A DNA stretch of 64,000 nt from Cercis canadensis (GCA_003255065.1 QAOA01007060.1:6070-70069), one strand, 5' to 3'. Counted from the stretch's first letter, positions 1 through 13,696 are shown. Translations and numbers: made by a program. Notes: generated from the letters alone by a model not told the origin.

Positions 1-766
1 CAACTGCTGGTGTAAATACTTAAAAATGACTAATTCGATTAAACTGAAAAAACCAACAAATCTAACAAGTACTTCATTTTTTCTCAGCAACTTAAATCCC
101 AATTCTGAAGGAAAGGGTTTATGAATTAACACACAATTTCAGTTTCAGTTCTACAATTAAAATCATAGGACAATATAAGGCACATGAAAAACCAAATCTG
201 CTACATATTTGTTTGTTGTATAAATATAGATAAACCCAGTAAACTGCCCCATGTGGTAATGCATTACCCTGGGTTATTATAAGCATTTTCTACTCCTGTA
301 AAACGATGAACTAGTATCAGTGTTCTTTTCTCAAAAGTTTCTCACCTATCAGAAAATGAAAATGGCATACGGAAGGGAGAGAAAACCCCATAAACTATCA
401 AAAAGAACTTCATCAAACCAGTTCGTTAAATATGCATAAATTGAAGAACATATATGAACAGATAGATATTCACGAGTAAAAAAAAATGCTGGAAATTTTA
501 GAACTGACGGGATTTGAAAAAGAAAGGGAGAAGACAGGGCGTGGACTTATCTCAGAACGAAACGCATAACTGGTTTTGGGAAGCAAAATAGGACTTACAA
601 GTATACGGGAAGAATAGCAATGGCACATTTCAGTTCTTAGGTCATATGCTGATTTTTTCCTGCAATCTCATTCCAATTCCTGGTTTCTATTTGATATGCC
701 TTGCCTTTCCTGACTTCAAGCATTTTCTTTGGAACCAATTTATCATTTTTATATTTTTTTATTATA

Positions 767-977
767 AAAAATTTTATGATATTATGTGAGAATATTATAT
801 TATACTAATATAATAAATATATATTATTTTTTATATTTTATTAAATATAAATATAATTTATTTTAATTTTTAAATAAATTTAAAAATAATTAATTTATAC
901 ATATATCGTTTTTATATTAATTAATTTTATGTAATATAATATATTATATAAATATAAAAAATATCTAAAAAATCTCA
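767..977 (+). repeat. AT-rich dispersed repeat, copy 1
   Basis: This very AT-rich unit shares its order of motifs (TTTTATAATATTAT-like start, TATATTTTATTAAATATAA, AAATAAATTTAAAAATAATTAATTTAT, then a TATAAATAT-rich end) with the unit at 1055-1262. A third copy lies in reverse orientation at about 32806-32985. No TIR or target duplication was resolved, so the class is unknown. Confidence 0.6.
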
Positions 978-1054
978 ATTTATTATTGTTATTATATTGG
1001 GTAAATTTCACCGACATTCTTAGAATTTCTGGTTTTAAACTAAATTTTTTTAAC

Positions 1055-1262
1055 AAATTTTATAATATTATATAAATATATTATATTATATTAATCTAAT
1101 AAATATACATAATTTTTATATTTTATTAAATATAAAATTTATATTATTTTATTTTTTAAATAAATTTAAAAATAATTAATTTATTCACATATTATTTATA
1201 TATTAATTATTTTTATTTTTATTTGTATTATATAAATATTAAAAATATTTAAAAAAACTTTT
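1055..1262 (+). repeat. AT-rich dispersed repeat, copy 2
   Basis: Second direct copy of the unit at 767-977, separated from it by about 80 bases. The shared motif order shows common descent despite the low complexity. Copies 1 and 2 may be two insertions or a local tandem duplication. Confidence 0.6.
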
Positions 1263-1598
1263 TTTAAAATAGAAAAGAGGTCATTTTTATACAATTTTAA
1301 GTTCAGAAAATAATAAGTCTAGATTTTTCAAATGAAAATTATCATAAAGTTAATATAATTATTTTTATTCTTATTTATTTATGTAATTTTTTTTTCCTAG
1401 TCACAAAAATATTTCGCTACAGATAGAATAGAATATTAAATACTTTGAATTTTTTTTTTTTCTGTTATAATAAATTTCAAAGAAATATCAGAAACATTAG
1501 GGGCTATGGGGTAAATATCGCGAAAACGAAAGACGTAAAAAGTAGAAATTCCCGACCCAGAAACACGGGAAGATAGGCATTTTCAGGCGAATCGAGCA

Positions 1599-4500
1599 AT
1601 GGGCAACGCTCAGTCACCTCCCAGTGATCCTCGATATGTTTCAGCATCCAGGTTTCTCTTTCCCTCTATCGACAAACACGTTCACTCTCAGAAAAATCCT
1701 TTTCTGATAATAATATGAGAAAATTATTGCAGAGCTTTTACTCCCAATGAACTAGAAGACTTAAGGTCTCTGTTCAAGTCTTTGGCTTCTCAATCGCAGA
1801 GCAATGGCCAATTCATCTCCCCCTCCGTCTTTCAGGTTCGTTTCCTTCACTTATCTGCACTCTCAATTGTCTAAGATTTTCATCTGCTTACCTTAATGGA
1901 TTTTTTATTGCAGTCATATTTTGAACTCCATGGTGCTCTTGGAGAGAGAATGTTTGATCTAGTTGCTCAAAAGCGCAAGGATCACAAACTAACTTTTGAA
2001 GACATGGTTGTTGCTAAAGTAAGCTCTCTGATTAGCATTATAAGCGAATGATGTGGCTTTTCATGGCAACTCTATGTACCATAGTATTAATTTACTATTG
2101 GTTTTAGATATGTTGATTCTTCATGTGCTGCATCATCTTGTGAAATAAATAGAAAAAAAAAAACCATATTAAGTTTCATCATTTTTACCTGTGACTTATA
2201 TGATTCACAGAAAGGCTGTTAAAATGGCATCATACTTCCAATATTTTGTTTCATTTTTCCTGTTGCAGGCTACTTATGAGAAAGGAACAAAAGATGAAAT
2301 TGAAGAATTCATCTTTCGCTTAATAGATGTATCGGGAGATAATATTGTAGGGAGGTAGAGCGTTACTAACTTACAACCTCTTGTTATTTACTTTTTAGAA
2401 GTTACATGCAAGTCTGACCATACAAGGGTGGTCCTCTTGTACAGAATAATTAAGCAACGGAGCTAATTTGCTAAAATTGTTGGTCTTTGTGTGGGTGTTT
2501 TTGAGTGTTGGAACAATCTTTTATAGAAAATGCTGTTTTGCTTATTTATTTATCTTTTTCCTTTCTTTACATTTGCTTTAATGCATATGACGTTGGAAAT
2601 GCAGGTCTGACTTGGAATCTGTTCTAATTGCAATTTTTAACAATATATTCACAAAAGATTCTGAACTTAGATCAAGTTCACATCAGGACACTGTCAACTT
2701 ATTTCTGAATTCTGCAACTTTCTCAAAGCATGAGGAAGGATGCAGTGAGGAAAGTATGTCTTTCGAAGATTTCAGAAGCTGGTGTACTCATGTCCCATCG
2801 GTGAGAAAGCTTCTTGGAAGCTTGTTGACGCCACCTGATTCAGGTATTCTGCTCTTATCACTGATAATATTTATGCTTTCAAATAAAGCATGGAACTATG
2901 AGCAGATGAAGTGCCAGTTCGGGGCATGTGAATTGTCTGATCAGGTTTTGTTCTTATCAACCAATAGATTGTTTCTTACCCTCGCCAGATGTGTCATGAA
3001 TGTGCATTTCCATACTAATATCATTAAAGTAAATTTATCTAGTTTGAATTGGCAAATTCAGTCTTTACAAAAAGCAGTATGGATGGCAAATCATCAAAGG
3101 CTTCCTATGAGAGATTAGAATAATTTTAATGCAAATTTGCTTGGCCAGGTTGAATGGCAGATATTTTGGCCTCAAATAACGCCTTTTCCTGTAGTGCTAT
3201 AGAGTAATGAGTAACATGAAATTTAATTAGCAATTGATGGTGATAATCTGCATTAGAGTATTAGACACACAGGTCTTTTAATTGAAGGAATATCAGTTAC
3301 TTGAGAACAATCTTTACACAATATAAGGGACTGTTTGGTTTGACTGTTTTCTGTTAATGAAAATGGAAATAAAGCTAAAAATATGTTTGGTTGAATATAA
3401 ATGAAAATGTTTCCATTGAAAACATTGGAAATATTTCCAAAAATTGGTGAAAAACTGGAAACGTCTTTTAGACATTTTCACTGTTTTCTATCAATGACCA
3501 GTGGCATACTTGTAATTCATGTCACATTTTGTTTTTTTCTCTAAATTTCTGTTTCTTCTACACTTACACGTTTCCCTGCTGCCATCTACGACCTCCAGCT
3601 TTCATCTACTCAATTCTCCCACATGCTGTGCTGAAGAATTTCACGAAATGGAAAATAAAATATAACAGTAAATGAAAATCAGTTATGACTCACCATAGCC
3701 AAGGAGAATGGAGTTTGTGGAGACCAGAAGAGCACAAAGGAGTGTGAACCTGTTGAGGTGAGGTGCTGCTTTTGTTTTGTGCAGTGATGTCCATTTCTTC
3801 CTTTTGGTTAGTGGGGTTGCAGATTTGTGAAAGGTGGGTGAATTGCTTGTGTGAGTGAGGAAGAGGAAGACGATGAGGAAATGGTGGGGTTGAAGAGAAG
3901 AATGGGTGTTGGGTCAATTGGGAGAGTAGCAATGAAACTGCAGGGGTTGTGGTTGAGGAGGAAAGATGATGCAGCAGATTGCAGAGGAAGAGGATAAGGG
4001 AGGAGATGTAGTGGTTGACACTGTCACGTTGAAGCCGGTTGAAAATAGAATAGAAAACAATTTTCAATTTTACAAACCAAACATATTTTCTAAAACTGAA
4101 AATAAGGAAATAGAAATGCATTTCAAGAAATGAAAATATGAAAACATTTCCCAAAGCAAACACCCCCTTAGTTTCCTAAATCTTTTGTTGATTATTTTCA
4201 TCAAAACAATATTCTTGTAAATTGTTACTTTTTTTTTTGTATTCTAATTACTTTTGTGCAGCACTTTCAGTTATGTTTATGTGTACACAAACATATGTAC
4301 TTTGATTCAAGTATGCTTCATTTTTTTTTTTCCATTTGCTCATTTCCAGTACCAATCTTAATTTTTACCACGACTTGATTAGTTTTGAGGAAAATCTAGA
4401 GTTATGTGATTGTGAATGGCACACATTCTTATCCTTATGTTTTTCATTTTTTGCTAGGAAGATCAGGTTCTCAAGTTCCTTGCCTATTGCATTCAGAGAA

Positions 4501-6917
4501 TATTGATTCTAACATTATGCTTTTGAGAAAGGAATATGCTTGGCATATAGGAGGAGCACTTTCTCAACAAGAGCTGGAAGAATGGAAGCTTTTGTATCAC
4601 AGTGATTTTCATGGTCTTAGTTTTAATACATTCTTGGGAAACATTTCGTAAGTATGTTTTCTTGCCTCTATAGCATTTTACTCCTTTGCTTAGTGGTTTT
4701 GTGATGGTTTCTCACATAAAGACAATTGCCAGTTGCTTATTAATCGTAAAATACTTGCACAAATAGCTTGAGATTTTGCATGAATTAAATCTAGAAGAAA
4801 CAGCATACACGACTCTAGGGGGTTACGGTGAGCAAGAAACTGATCATGTCTTGCCGGGTGCACACTTTCTCTTAGCTTCAACAATAGCCTCAAGTATATT
4901 TAATGAATGTACTTTTGAGCTCTCCACAAATTAGGAAGGATTTGGTATTTTACCTGGCATTGAATCTGGTTTACTACTCATTGTGAGATGCTCTTGGTCA
5001 TAAACTATAAAAATTAGGGGGGTTAGTTCAATCCAAAAGTTAAAGGCTTATCTGTCATAACTGTAAAGTTAGAGGTAAATTGCAATTAATCCAATATTGC
5101 CACATTAGTCATATTAATTTGAAAAGAGAGGTGAAATTGGTTAAAGACTATGAAGTTAAGGTGGTACCTATAAGAATGATGATACACAGATTTTAAATAT
5201 GTTCATTTTAGTAATGAAACTCTTTTCTCTCCCCTCCCAGTTTGGTGAATCAATTTTTATGGAGTCTGTAAACAGGGAGGAACATGGAAAAGTATTATGT
5301 AGCATTTCTTGTTTTCTAGGTCATACCCTTATCATATTAAATTGACTTCCTTGTTGAGGGAACTTTACCAAGTTTACCTAGATACTGCTGTGTCTGTTTT
5401 TGAACACTTTGTGTATACTTTTATCAGTTCATTTTGTTAAAGGACAAATATTCTGAGCAAATTTTCCTCATCACACTCTTTGAACAATTATCCTTTATTA
5501 TCTTAATACTCCACTATGTTCTCATATCATGGAAATTGATCTAGGGCTTGTGGCAAATGTTAAAATTATTCTATATGCATGAGTGCTGGTGGAAACATAC
5601 TAAAATACACAATTCTCCTTTCTGATGGTGGGGTGGCAATAGATGCAATGTTGTAGGGAAGTTGAATAGTAGCCATCTCTTGATCTCCTACCTACCAATG
5701 GAAGTATGGTGCTTTAGTTCCAGTGTTCTCCATCCTCCCTTTTTTCCTCTTCACCCAGTTTAGCCGAGTTACAAGTATTCCCAACTTTTGTTATCTATCA
5801 TGATTTCTGTCATCAAGCACATTAATAGTAAATCATGGGTTATTCACAGATGAACCCAGCATTCTTGCATGTTTAAAGTTGTCTTTAACCAATTAAAGTC
5901 CTGAAAAAGAAAAGTCCTGCTTATATTCTCTTCCTTCTTACATTCAGGAAAATTTAACAAGTATTATGAGATGCTGCTTGTGTCAAAATATTCTTGACAT
6001 GGCATCAATTTATCAATTTATGTTTTTCTCTCTGGTTTTAAATGCTAAATGCTAGTTAAATTCATTTTAGCTCCAATGAATTTTGAGCTATGATTGGAAT
6101 GTGTAACTCTTAAGTTGAACTGCAGAAATCATGAAGGTCCAACCGTGTTAATTATTAAGGATAAAGAAGGTTGTATTTATGGAGGATATGCTTCTCAACC
6201 ATGGGAGCGGCATGCTGATTTTTATGGAGACATGAAATGTTTCCTTTTCCAGCTATATCCAAAGGGATCTATATTCAGGCCTACTGGAGCAAATAATAAT
6301 CTACAATGGGTAAATTTCTACTTGTTTTTCTCAGAATTCTAAATTACAGGCTTTTACATTTCCTTTTTGTCCAGGCCCTGTCTTGCGATCTTTAGCTTTG
6401 CTAATTGGTTGAGCCCTGAAAATTGTAGCATAGTAATTTAGTAGCCTGATAAACTTAAGTCTTATATGCTGAATGAATGGTGAAACCCTGGTATAGAATG
6501 AAACTGTTTTCTATGGTAGCGCATATTACAGTACACATTGCACAGAATGTTATTCAGATATTTTATTTATCCATTCGATGATCCATTTATTTCCCTTTTT
6601 TTATCATCCTCTAGTGTGCTGTCAACTTCAGTTCAGAGGACATCCCCAATGGTATTGGTTTTGGAGGACAAGTTAATCACTTTGGTCTATTCATCTCAGC
6701 CAATTTTGATCAAGGGCATACGTTTTCATGTTCCACATTTGGTAGCCCCTGCCTCTCTAAGACCAGCCGTGCACGCCCAGAAGTAATAGAGTGCTGGGGA
6801 GTGAACCTGGGAGCAGTACAAGGTAGGAATGATGCTATCAGAAGTACGGTTCTGGAGAGATTTAAGGAAGATCGGAATATGCTCAAAATGGTAGGACTTG
6901 CTAATTCCAGTGACTAA
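1599..6917 (+). CDS. TLD-domain protein with EF-hand-like N-terminal half
   Basis: Eight exons: 1599-1651, 1733-1835, 1914-2018, 2269-2354, 2605-2843, 4458-4647, 6126-6309, 6615-6917. All junctions are GT-AG and in frame, giving 420 residues. The protein starts MGNAQS, a plausible N-myristoylation site (inference). Residues ~20-195 resemble the calmodulin-fold region found in plant TLD proteins. Residues ~205-405 are the TLD domain, with recognisable blocks such as GYASQPW, FLFQLYP, GFGGQVNHFGLFI and ECWGVN. The closest Arabidopsis type I recall is the At5g06260/At5g39590 group. In animals TLD proteins act in oxidative-stress resistance and regulate V-ATPase; the plant role is little known. 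The start is the first ATG, with a good frame into exon 2. Intron 5 (1.6 kb) is swollen by a transposon. Confidence 0.9.
3327..4167. mobile_element. Non-autonomous DNA transposon in intron 5 of the TLD gene
   Basis: The two ends are inverted repeats: AAGGGACTGTTTGGTTTG on the left and, read on the other strand, AAGGGGGTGTTTGCTTTG on the right. Both ends also carry the inner motif ATATGTTTGGTT(T)G. GGG...TGTTTGGTTTG ends are common in plant PIF/Harbinger and hAT MITEs. The flanks are TAA on the left and TTA on the right, so a perfect target duplication is not seen. No transposase is encoded; the 157-codon minus ORF inside looks spurious. Confidence 0.65.
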
Positions 6918-9036
6918 TTTATACTGAATTTTCTGATTGTAATCTACTTTCCTTATATTGTGGATTGGCGTTTGCGTGGTAGTTAAATTGCCTTCAGAAA
7001 GCACTCATTGGGAGATGCGTTCAAGATGATCACTTGTACATGTCTATTGCGAGAATTTGGGCAAAGGAAGTATGGGGTATTACTTTTCATCTAATTATTA
7101 TGTTCAAATCATTCATAATTATCCTTTTCTGGAATACCCAAAGGCCCATGCTCAAAATTAGCAAATCCTCCGATGATCCAATTTACAATGGAAAAAATAG
7201 CATGACATGACACAAGTGCTTCGGCATTTAAATTGAATTTCGATTGGATACGAGGAATAATAAACAGTATGGAAATCAGGGGAAAATGCACATTGAGAAT
7301 GAGGTTTTCCATTTCGATTTATGATCTAAAGGTCACTTGATAGGGAGGGAGGGAAGAAAGAGTGATTCTCACTGGAAACAGAAGGCATCAAGATTCTAAC
7401 TAGAGTTGCTATTCGGGTTCATAGAGGAGTGGCAACTGTGCGTGTATAAATGGAATGGATGTCTCTTCTTTATGGATTTGGAATCCAAAGCAATATTCCG
7501 TAGCTTCCGATCCCATCCCGAATTTTTAAGGCCTTACGTTGCAAGATGGTTTCCGAAGACTGGACTTTAGTTTAGTTTTCCAGCCCAAAAAGATTTAGGC
7601 CGCATCTGGAAATTAATTTGCCTTAGGCCTCCCTGGCCGGGTTACACGTTAAATTTTTTTAAGATAAAAACAAAATACATCAAATAACACTATTTTTTTA
7701 AAAAAATTGTAGTTTGTTCATATTCTAAATCGATGTTGCTAATGGGAAAAATAAAATCAATATCTCTAAATGAAGAAGATAAATTAGAAAGAAAAAGAAA
7801 AGAAAATAGAGATAACTTAATAAATTGAGGGGGGGAAAATGTCGTATTAGTTGTGTTAAAAGTTTTTTTTTTTTCTCTTTGTTTTTCTAATCATTCACTT
7901 ATATATCAATGACTTTTTAGATAGATACAGGCATAGCAGCATAAGCGCTAGAGAAACCTCTATAGAATAAACAAATGTCACAGAACGGATTATATTGACG
8001 ACCACCAAGTCACAAAAAGAGAATAGCAAAATGACTAGCTAGCTTTCCAAGGATTTATCCAAGAAAATAGCTTTTTCATTTGACTATCTAAAGTTAAGAG
8101 ATTGGCGATGCTATAACGATATAAGCAAGCCTATAATCCAATCAACCGCCTAATTTCGTAATTAATAATATGACCACACAAGTACACATTACTTAGATGC
8201 AGACTTAAATGTCTCATCTGAGTTAGGACGGAAAAAATTCAGACTAGAAACTAGATTAATTCACATGTAATGCAGGTCTCTATACAACGTTAACGCAAAT
8301 GGTACGAGAACTCTAATACTTGCCTTTCAAAGTTTGCCACTGCATACACCAATACTAACCTTTCAAGCTTTCGGCCCAAAGACACACGAGGTTTTTGGTA
8401 TTCCTATGATTGTGAAACTAATCTTGTTTTAAACGATAGGTTTCTCCATAAGTTGTCCCCTATTGGAGTTGAATGGCATCGAAAAAGGACCAGACCCTAA
8501 GTGACAATAAAGTGGGATCTCCAGATAGATAATCTTACCATGCTTTAGAAACCAACATTTGAGAGAGAGAGAGGATTTCATACAATCTTAGCATGTATTA
8601 TTGACAAATAATAACCGCTCAGTGGCAAAACTTTGAGGATATTTTTAAGTTGGTTCTCATACGGAGATTATTGGGGCAGCAATATGAAGGCATGTTACTT
8701 TCCATCTGGCCTTCTAACCATATATGTTGACAACGCAACCATCAGAATATGAATAAACTCGAGCCTAAAACAAGCGAAATTAACTCTTCTAAAACCAATC
8801 TAAATCAAACCTTAATTTCCTACAACATTGGAAAAGTACCATCACTCAATCAGATCAATCAAAGGCCAAGTAATGATTGAAAAGGAGAGGAATATGAACT
8901 GAAACAAAACACTTGTTCCTTTAGATTTTAGCATAATTTAATTGGATATTGTCATGTGCTTATCACAGATGCCATCCTAACACAAATGACGAGCAAATTA
9001 AATACAAACTGATCCCCAAATAATTATCAGTACCAG
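6918..9036. other. Intergenic region between the TLD and eS17 genes
   Basis: The first few hundred bases are probably the 3' UTR of the TLD gene. The rest holds only short spurious ORFs and homopolymer runs. No RNA gene or clear transposon end was recognised. Confidence 0.4.
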
Positions 9037-9601
9037 CTAATGAAACACAGCAACGAAATGTGGGTAAGGTCAAAGCACATCAGCCAATTAAGAGAAAATG
9101 GTCGTTCAATGAAACTAAGATATTAACTAGAAGAAACAAAACTCAAGACAGCATTCCAAGTATAAGGCAAAACTAATACTTGGACTCTATTCACTGAAAT
9201 ATCCAACAATTAGTTAAAATTTTCTCTTAAACAAGTATATTCAAACCACAATTTGTGTTCTAAAGCAAAAACTGCAAAAATACCATTTAAAAAAAGTAAC
9301 ATCTTTCAATACACGAACNCTAATGAAACACAACAAGGAAATGTGGGTAAGGTCAAAGCACATCAGCCAATTAAGAGAAAATGGTCGTTCAATGAAACTA
9401 AGATATTAGCTAGAAGAAACAAAACTCAAGACAGCATTCCAAGTATAAGGCAAAACTAATACTTGGACTCTATTCACTGAAATATCCAACAATTAGTTAA
9501 AATTTTCTCTTAAACAAGTATATTCAAACCACAATTTGTGTTCTAAAGCAAAAACTGCAAAAATACCATTTAAAAAAAGTAACATCTTTCAATACACGAA
9601 C
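9037..9601. repeat. 282-bp direct duplication around an N, probable assembly overlap
   Basis: Bases 9037-9318 and 9320-9601 are the same length and differ at about three positions. The single N at 9319 sits exactly between them, where the first copy ends and the second starts. This is the pattern left when overlapping contig ends are joined with a gap character instead of being merged. The segment lies just beyond the 3' end of the eS17 gene and does not touch its CDS. Confidence 0.85.
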
Positions 9602-9653
9602 TGATAAACTATTAAAGACGAACAAAAATTCATTTTAAAAAAATTCCAAGCCC

Positions 9654-10085
9654 TTAGTACCTCCTACCGGGTCCACCAAAACCACCACGGCCAAATCCGA
9701 TCTGCGGCTGCACAGGTGTTGGGTCAACTTGAACAAGGCCAGGAATTTCAGTCATGCCAAGAGCGCTGAGCATATCAAGGGTCTCCTTGTCAACCTCAAT
9801 CTGTTCGGTCTTTATTGCTGAGACATCAGGTACGAAATCCATGCGCCGCTCACGCTCCTCCTCCTGCAGCTTCAGGGAGATGCCACGAACAGGGCCCTTC
9901 TGGATCCTCTTCATAAGGTGAGTCGAGAAACCCGCTATCTTGTTCCGAAGCCTCTTGGAAGGAATCAAAGCCACCTCTTCAAGGATCTTCTTGTTCGTGT
10001 GGAAATCCAATGTCATCCGAGAGTAGTACCTCTCAATCACTTGCCGTGACGATTTCTTCACCGTCTTTGTGCGGACACGTCCCAT
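9654..10085 (-). CDS. RPS17: 40S ribosomal protein eS17 (RPS17)
   Basis: Single-exon 143-residue protein, the usual length for plant eS17. It starts [18 protein letters not shown] and contains [34 protein letters not shown] and the plant-type C-terminal tail with GFGRGGFGG and a final RRY. It is a structural protein of the small cytosolic ribosomal subunit. Lack of introns agrees with the plant genes I know for this family. The upstream DNA carries a telo-box and site II motifs typical of plant ribosomal protein genes. Confidence 0.97.
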   Translation of the reverse strand: MGRVRTKTVKKSSRQVIERYYSRMTLDFHTNKKILEEVALIPSKRLRNKIAGFSTHLMKRIQKGPVRGISLKLQEEERERRMDFVPDVSAIKTEQIEVDKETLDMLSALGMTEIPGLVQVDPTPVQPQIGFGRGGFGGPGRRY

Positions 10086-10162
10086 AGTGTTGCCGGAGGA
10101 AAGAGGTGAACTATCACACCTCTTCTACACAACCGGTCACTGCTAGGGATGGGAATAACGAG

Positions 10163-10276
10163 CTAGGGTTTTCAGGGATTTATGGGAAATTAATCAAATA
10201 TGGGCCGAGTGAAAACCTAGGTCAGGCCCATTCTAAGTTTTTAAGGTCTGTATTCATTTATAATAAAATTTGGGCC
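10163..10276 (-). promoter_or_regulatory. Telo-box and site II (TGGGCC) motifs of the eS17 promoter
   Basis: Read on the minus strand, 10163-10172 is AAAACCCTAG, a telo-box. TGGGCC/GGCCCA site II elements lie at 10201-10206, 10225-10230 and 10271-10276. The pairing of telo-box and site II elements upstream of the ATG is established for plant translation-machinery genes, where TCP and telo-box proteins coordinate expression in dividing cells. Function here is inferred from motifs alone. Confidence 0.75.
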
Positions 10277-13200
10277 AAGTTGATAAGTAAGTTTATTTTT
10301 TCTTGTAATAAGATTTTTGTGAATTAAATAGTCAGAAAAGTACTTACATTCAGTATATGTATTTATATATAAAAACCATACATGGAAACATCATAATTAT
10401 ATAGAAGAATCACATATTTAAAAATTGACTCATAAATAAAATCTCGTAATTGTAATTTGTAAGTAATTACTGAAATTTAGGGAAAGTAGTCTCACTCGTT
10501 TTTTGTTTTAATCTAATCTTACTCGAATATATATGAGGTGCATTACTTATTCAACATAGATTACTATACTCAAATTTTTTTAAAATAAATTATCATAATC
10601 AAATCAAATAAGAATTATTATTTAAGTATATATGAGGTTAGTTCCTGTATTAATACAAGCACTCCAAAGGGAAACAGCAATATTTTGATCAGTGTCCTCT
10701 TCATATATATTGATTAGCAAATACTCGATTAAGAGACTGATTAGTGATTACCTTTTAGCAAGAGGAGCGAGTAACGAGGACACCTCCATATCTGTTCCAA
10801 GGCAAGATAAGAAAAAAGGAGTGGTGCTAGGTAGAATCCTCCATATCTTTTTATTGTACTAGCAAATTATTCAAATCCTCCACTAAAAATCAAATTCTAT
10901 GGCAGAAAATAGAATCCTGAACTTTTTCCTGTCTCATCAATAATTTTGCGTCATGTATATAGCCTTCAATTCACCAGCTCCATCATTTTTCACATGGGTG
11001 CTTTTGATTATGAGTAGATATGATGCCTTAATTGGTCACGGATAATTAACTAGAGCAGTGACTGATTCAATAGGATAGATTGTACTCTCAGACACCATGA
11101 CATCGCCTTCTTCATCAATTGTATATGTATCTATTTGGCCACCCTGTTATCTTAACAAACGCTTTAATTGATTTGAAGCAACCACCTAAAAAACTTGGGC
11201 GCATTCAATACATGCATATGATTAAGTAATGGACAGTGTCAAGCTTGTCATTTTCTGGTGGAATCTCAAAATCGTAATAATCACTTCCCGTGTGTTTGGA
11301 TGGGCTGAAATTTGGGGAGAGAAATATAGGAGTGATGATAGATTTTCTTTTGTTTAATTGCATGTCAAGAGAAAATAGGAGGGATAGAAAAGTAGGGGAA
11401 AATAGTGGGAGTCCCACCAAAAAATAATCTCTTCAAATTAATATGGGCAGAAAATGAAGAGAGGCTCTCATTTGACATATTGAGTTATTAATGAAAAGTT
11501 ACCAACACTTATTACTAAGAATGTTTTTGTCATTGTAAATTAGTGACTTTTCTTTCCCTCCAATTTCTACCCAATCAAACAAGAGAAAATAATTCATCTC
11601 CATATTTTCCTTTCTTTCATTTTCTATTCATCCAAACGTAAGAAAATTATTTTCCCCTAACTTTCTCTTCTCTCCATTTTCTTTTCTTCTAGTTTCTTTC
11701 TTCTCATTTTTCTCTCCCAACTAAACAAAGCGTTAAGGAATAGATATATATACATTTTAGTTAGATCGTTATGTTATTATGTCAACCCTTAAAGATGGTA
11801 ATCCTATATATGTGTTCGTAAACTTAAAGTGACGCTTATAAGATGAATATTCACTACCTCTACCTAAAAATTTGTGCTTATCATAAAGGGTAAGCATATG
11901 GGTATAATGCTCTGTAGTGGGAGAAATCAAAACTGCAATAAATCTAATGCTCTGTAGTGTTGCCCATGCTCCACACCAAAAACAAGTTCCGGCTCTTCAT
12001 AAACCCACAACCGCATGCTTAGACACAGTACAGTGAATCGACATTTGACGTCAAAAGAATGACCCTACCGGCTACTGCGTTGTTGATGCATGGGATCAAT
12101 TTATTGAGAAATTGTTCCTGTATCATATATTTGATTTTTCAATACTTTGACGAATTTATTTTGCGGTGATTCAATATTTTCCATTTCAGTACGTCAGTTG
12201 TGGATATGGATCATGGGATACCACTCTTAAAAGGCCAATTAAGTACAACCCCCACTAGATTAATGTAGAATGCTAATTGATAACTTCACAAGTGACAACT
12301 AATAATGATAATTTCTTCTCAGCCAACCAAAAAAAGACATGAATTTTTCTGCCTCTGTAGTACGTATATAGAACACGCCGTTTTAAGGTAAAAGTTCACT
12401 ATCTGACTACGATGTTACAAAGGCTACGGATTCAAGTTAATTTCCGTCGTCCTTCTCACAAGCTTGAGTTATATTTCTTCTGAGATCGATGTCTAATTTG
12501 CGCAAGCCATGCATCTTCTCTTTGACCACCCTCAAAGTCATATCAGTACACTTCCATTTATTTGAACCAACCACCACACTTACCTACAAAACTTGCGGCG
12601 CATTCAATATGGACATACATGATTAAATCATTAGTTGATTAAAGGCATGCTTGTTTTTATGAGTAATGATGTTTTTAAAACTGTTTGGCGCAATAAATCT
12701 TGGATAATGATTCATAAACTCATGAAAATTTAATTTTTTTCCCCCATTAGCAATCATCTACTTATACTTTCAACGTTAATTATATAATTTTATGTTTACA
12801 ATAAAGTTACTTCTATTGAAATCGAACATAAGAAGAAAAAAAAATAGATAGGACGAAAAAAGAATCATATATATGCTTCTACATATTTGTGAACATTGTG
12901 CTGCGGTGATTAATTACTTCATCTAAATTACGACTCATAGGCCTAAGACATCCACAATAATTTACCCATCTTGAGAGGGGCTAATTACAGATTGCTAATT
13001 GATAAGTGAAATGACAATTTCTATAAAATGTCAACCATTATTACATGCAGTAATATACATTCTTACGAGTTCTGGCCCTAGTGTGACCTTCTCATTTCTT
13101 CTTCTTTCTTTATTTAAAAGATAATGACCTCTTTTTTTTTTTTTTTAGGTGAGGAAATAATGACCTTAGTAGTTGGTAAATTGAAATATGCTTTAACATA

Positions 13201-13696
13201 ATGCGATCAAGAAATAGTCTTCATGTACAATCTAAGCCTGATTAAAGAAATAGATTATATATGCAAATTCAATAATATTGATGAGAAACCAAAGATGGAT
13301 GATTAAGTGTTTAATTTTTCTTAAAACAACTAATTTTTGAATGAAATATTCCAAATCACATGTCGGCTGATGGTAATTAAGGATTTTAAATAATTTGCAG
13401 ACACGTTATACATTGAAATTTCTGTATCATCATATTAAAAAAAAATTAACTAAAAAATATTTCTTATTAAGTTCTAATATTTGAACCCCTTTATTTGATT
13501 TCGAATTGCACGAGTACATTAATCCATCACACATCATAAAGATACATAGATATATTCAAAAGAATAGACAACACTTTCGACAAACATATAATCTATTATA
13601 CTTTCACTCCCTTTACGTAATTGCTGTAATTAAAATCCACACTTTGAAGTACCTAGTAGTCCATGCATATATATTTTTAAATGGTTGTAAAATCCA
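10277..13696. other. Gene-poor region left of the SDR cluster
   Basis: No gene was recognised. It contains a MITE-like element (11289-11732) and two diverged copies of a short segment (11173-11225 and 12561-12626; shared TTGAA.CAACCACC and GGCGCATTCAATA motifs and a GATTAA end). It also holds a tiny poly-T insertion at 13131-13156 between two ATAATGACCT copies. Confidence 0.45.
11289..11732. mobile_element. MITE-like element with GTTTGG-type inverted ends
   Basis: The left end reads CGTGTGTTTGGATGGG; the right end on the other strand reads CGCTTTGTTTAGTTGGG. Both are followed inward by purine-rich GAGAGAAA-type sequence, so the ~444-bp unit is an imperfect inverted repeat. No coding capacity and no certain target duplication were seen. 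Class (PIF/Harbinger or hAT) is unresolved. Confidence 0.55.

Larger units (their letters stand above)
1..1598. other. Intergenic region upstream of the TLD gene
   Basis: No convincing coding sequence is seen on either strand. The stretch is AT-rich and holds two related low-GC repeat units (listed separately). The last ~100 bases before position 1599 are less AT-rich and are the likely promoter and 5' leader of the TLD gene. No clear TATA box could be assigned. Confidence 0.5.

Noticed and set aside
3690..4163. 157-codon minus-strand ORF
   Set aside because: It lies entirely inside the intronic transposon, has no recognisable motif and reads through its inverted-repeat end.
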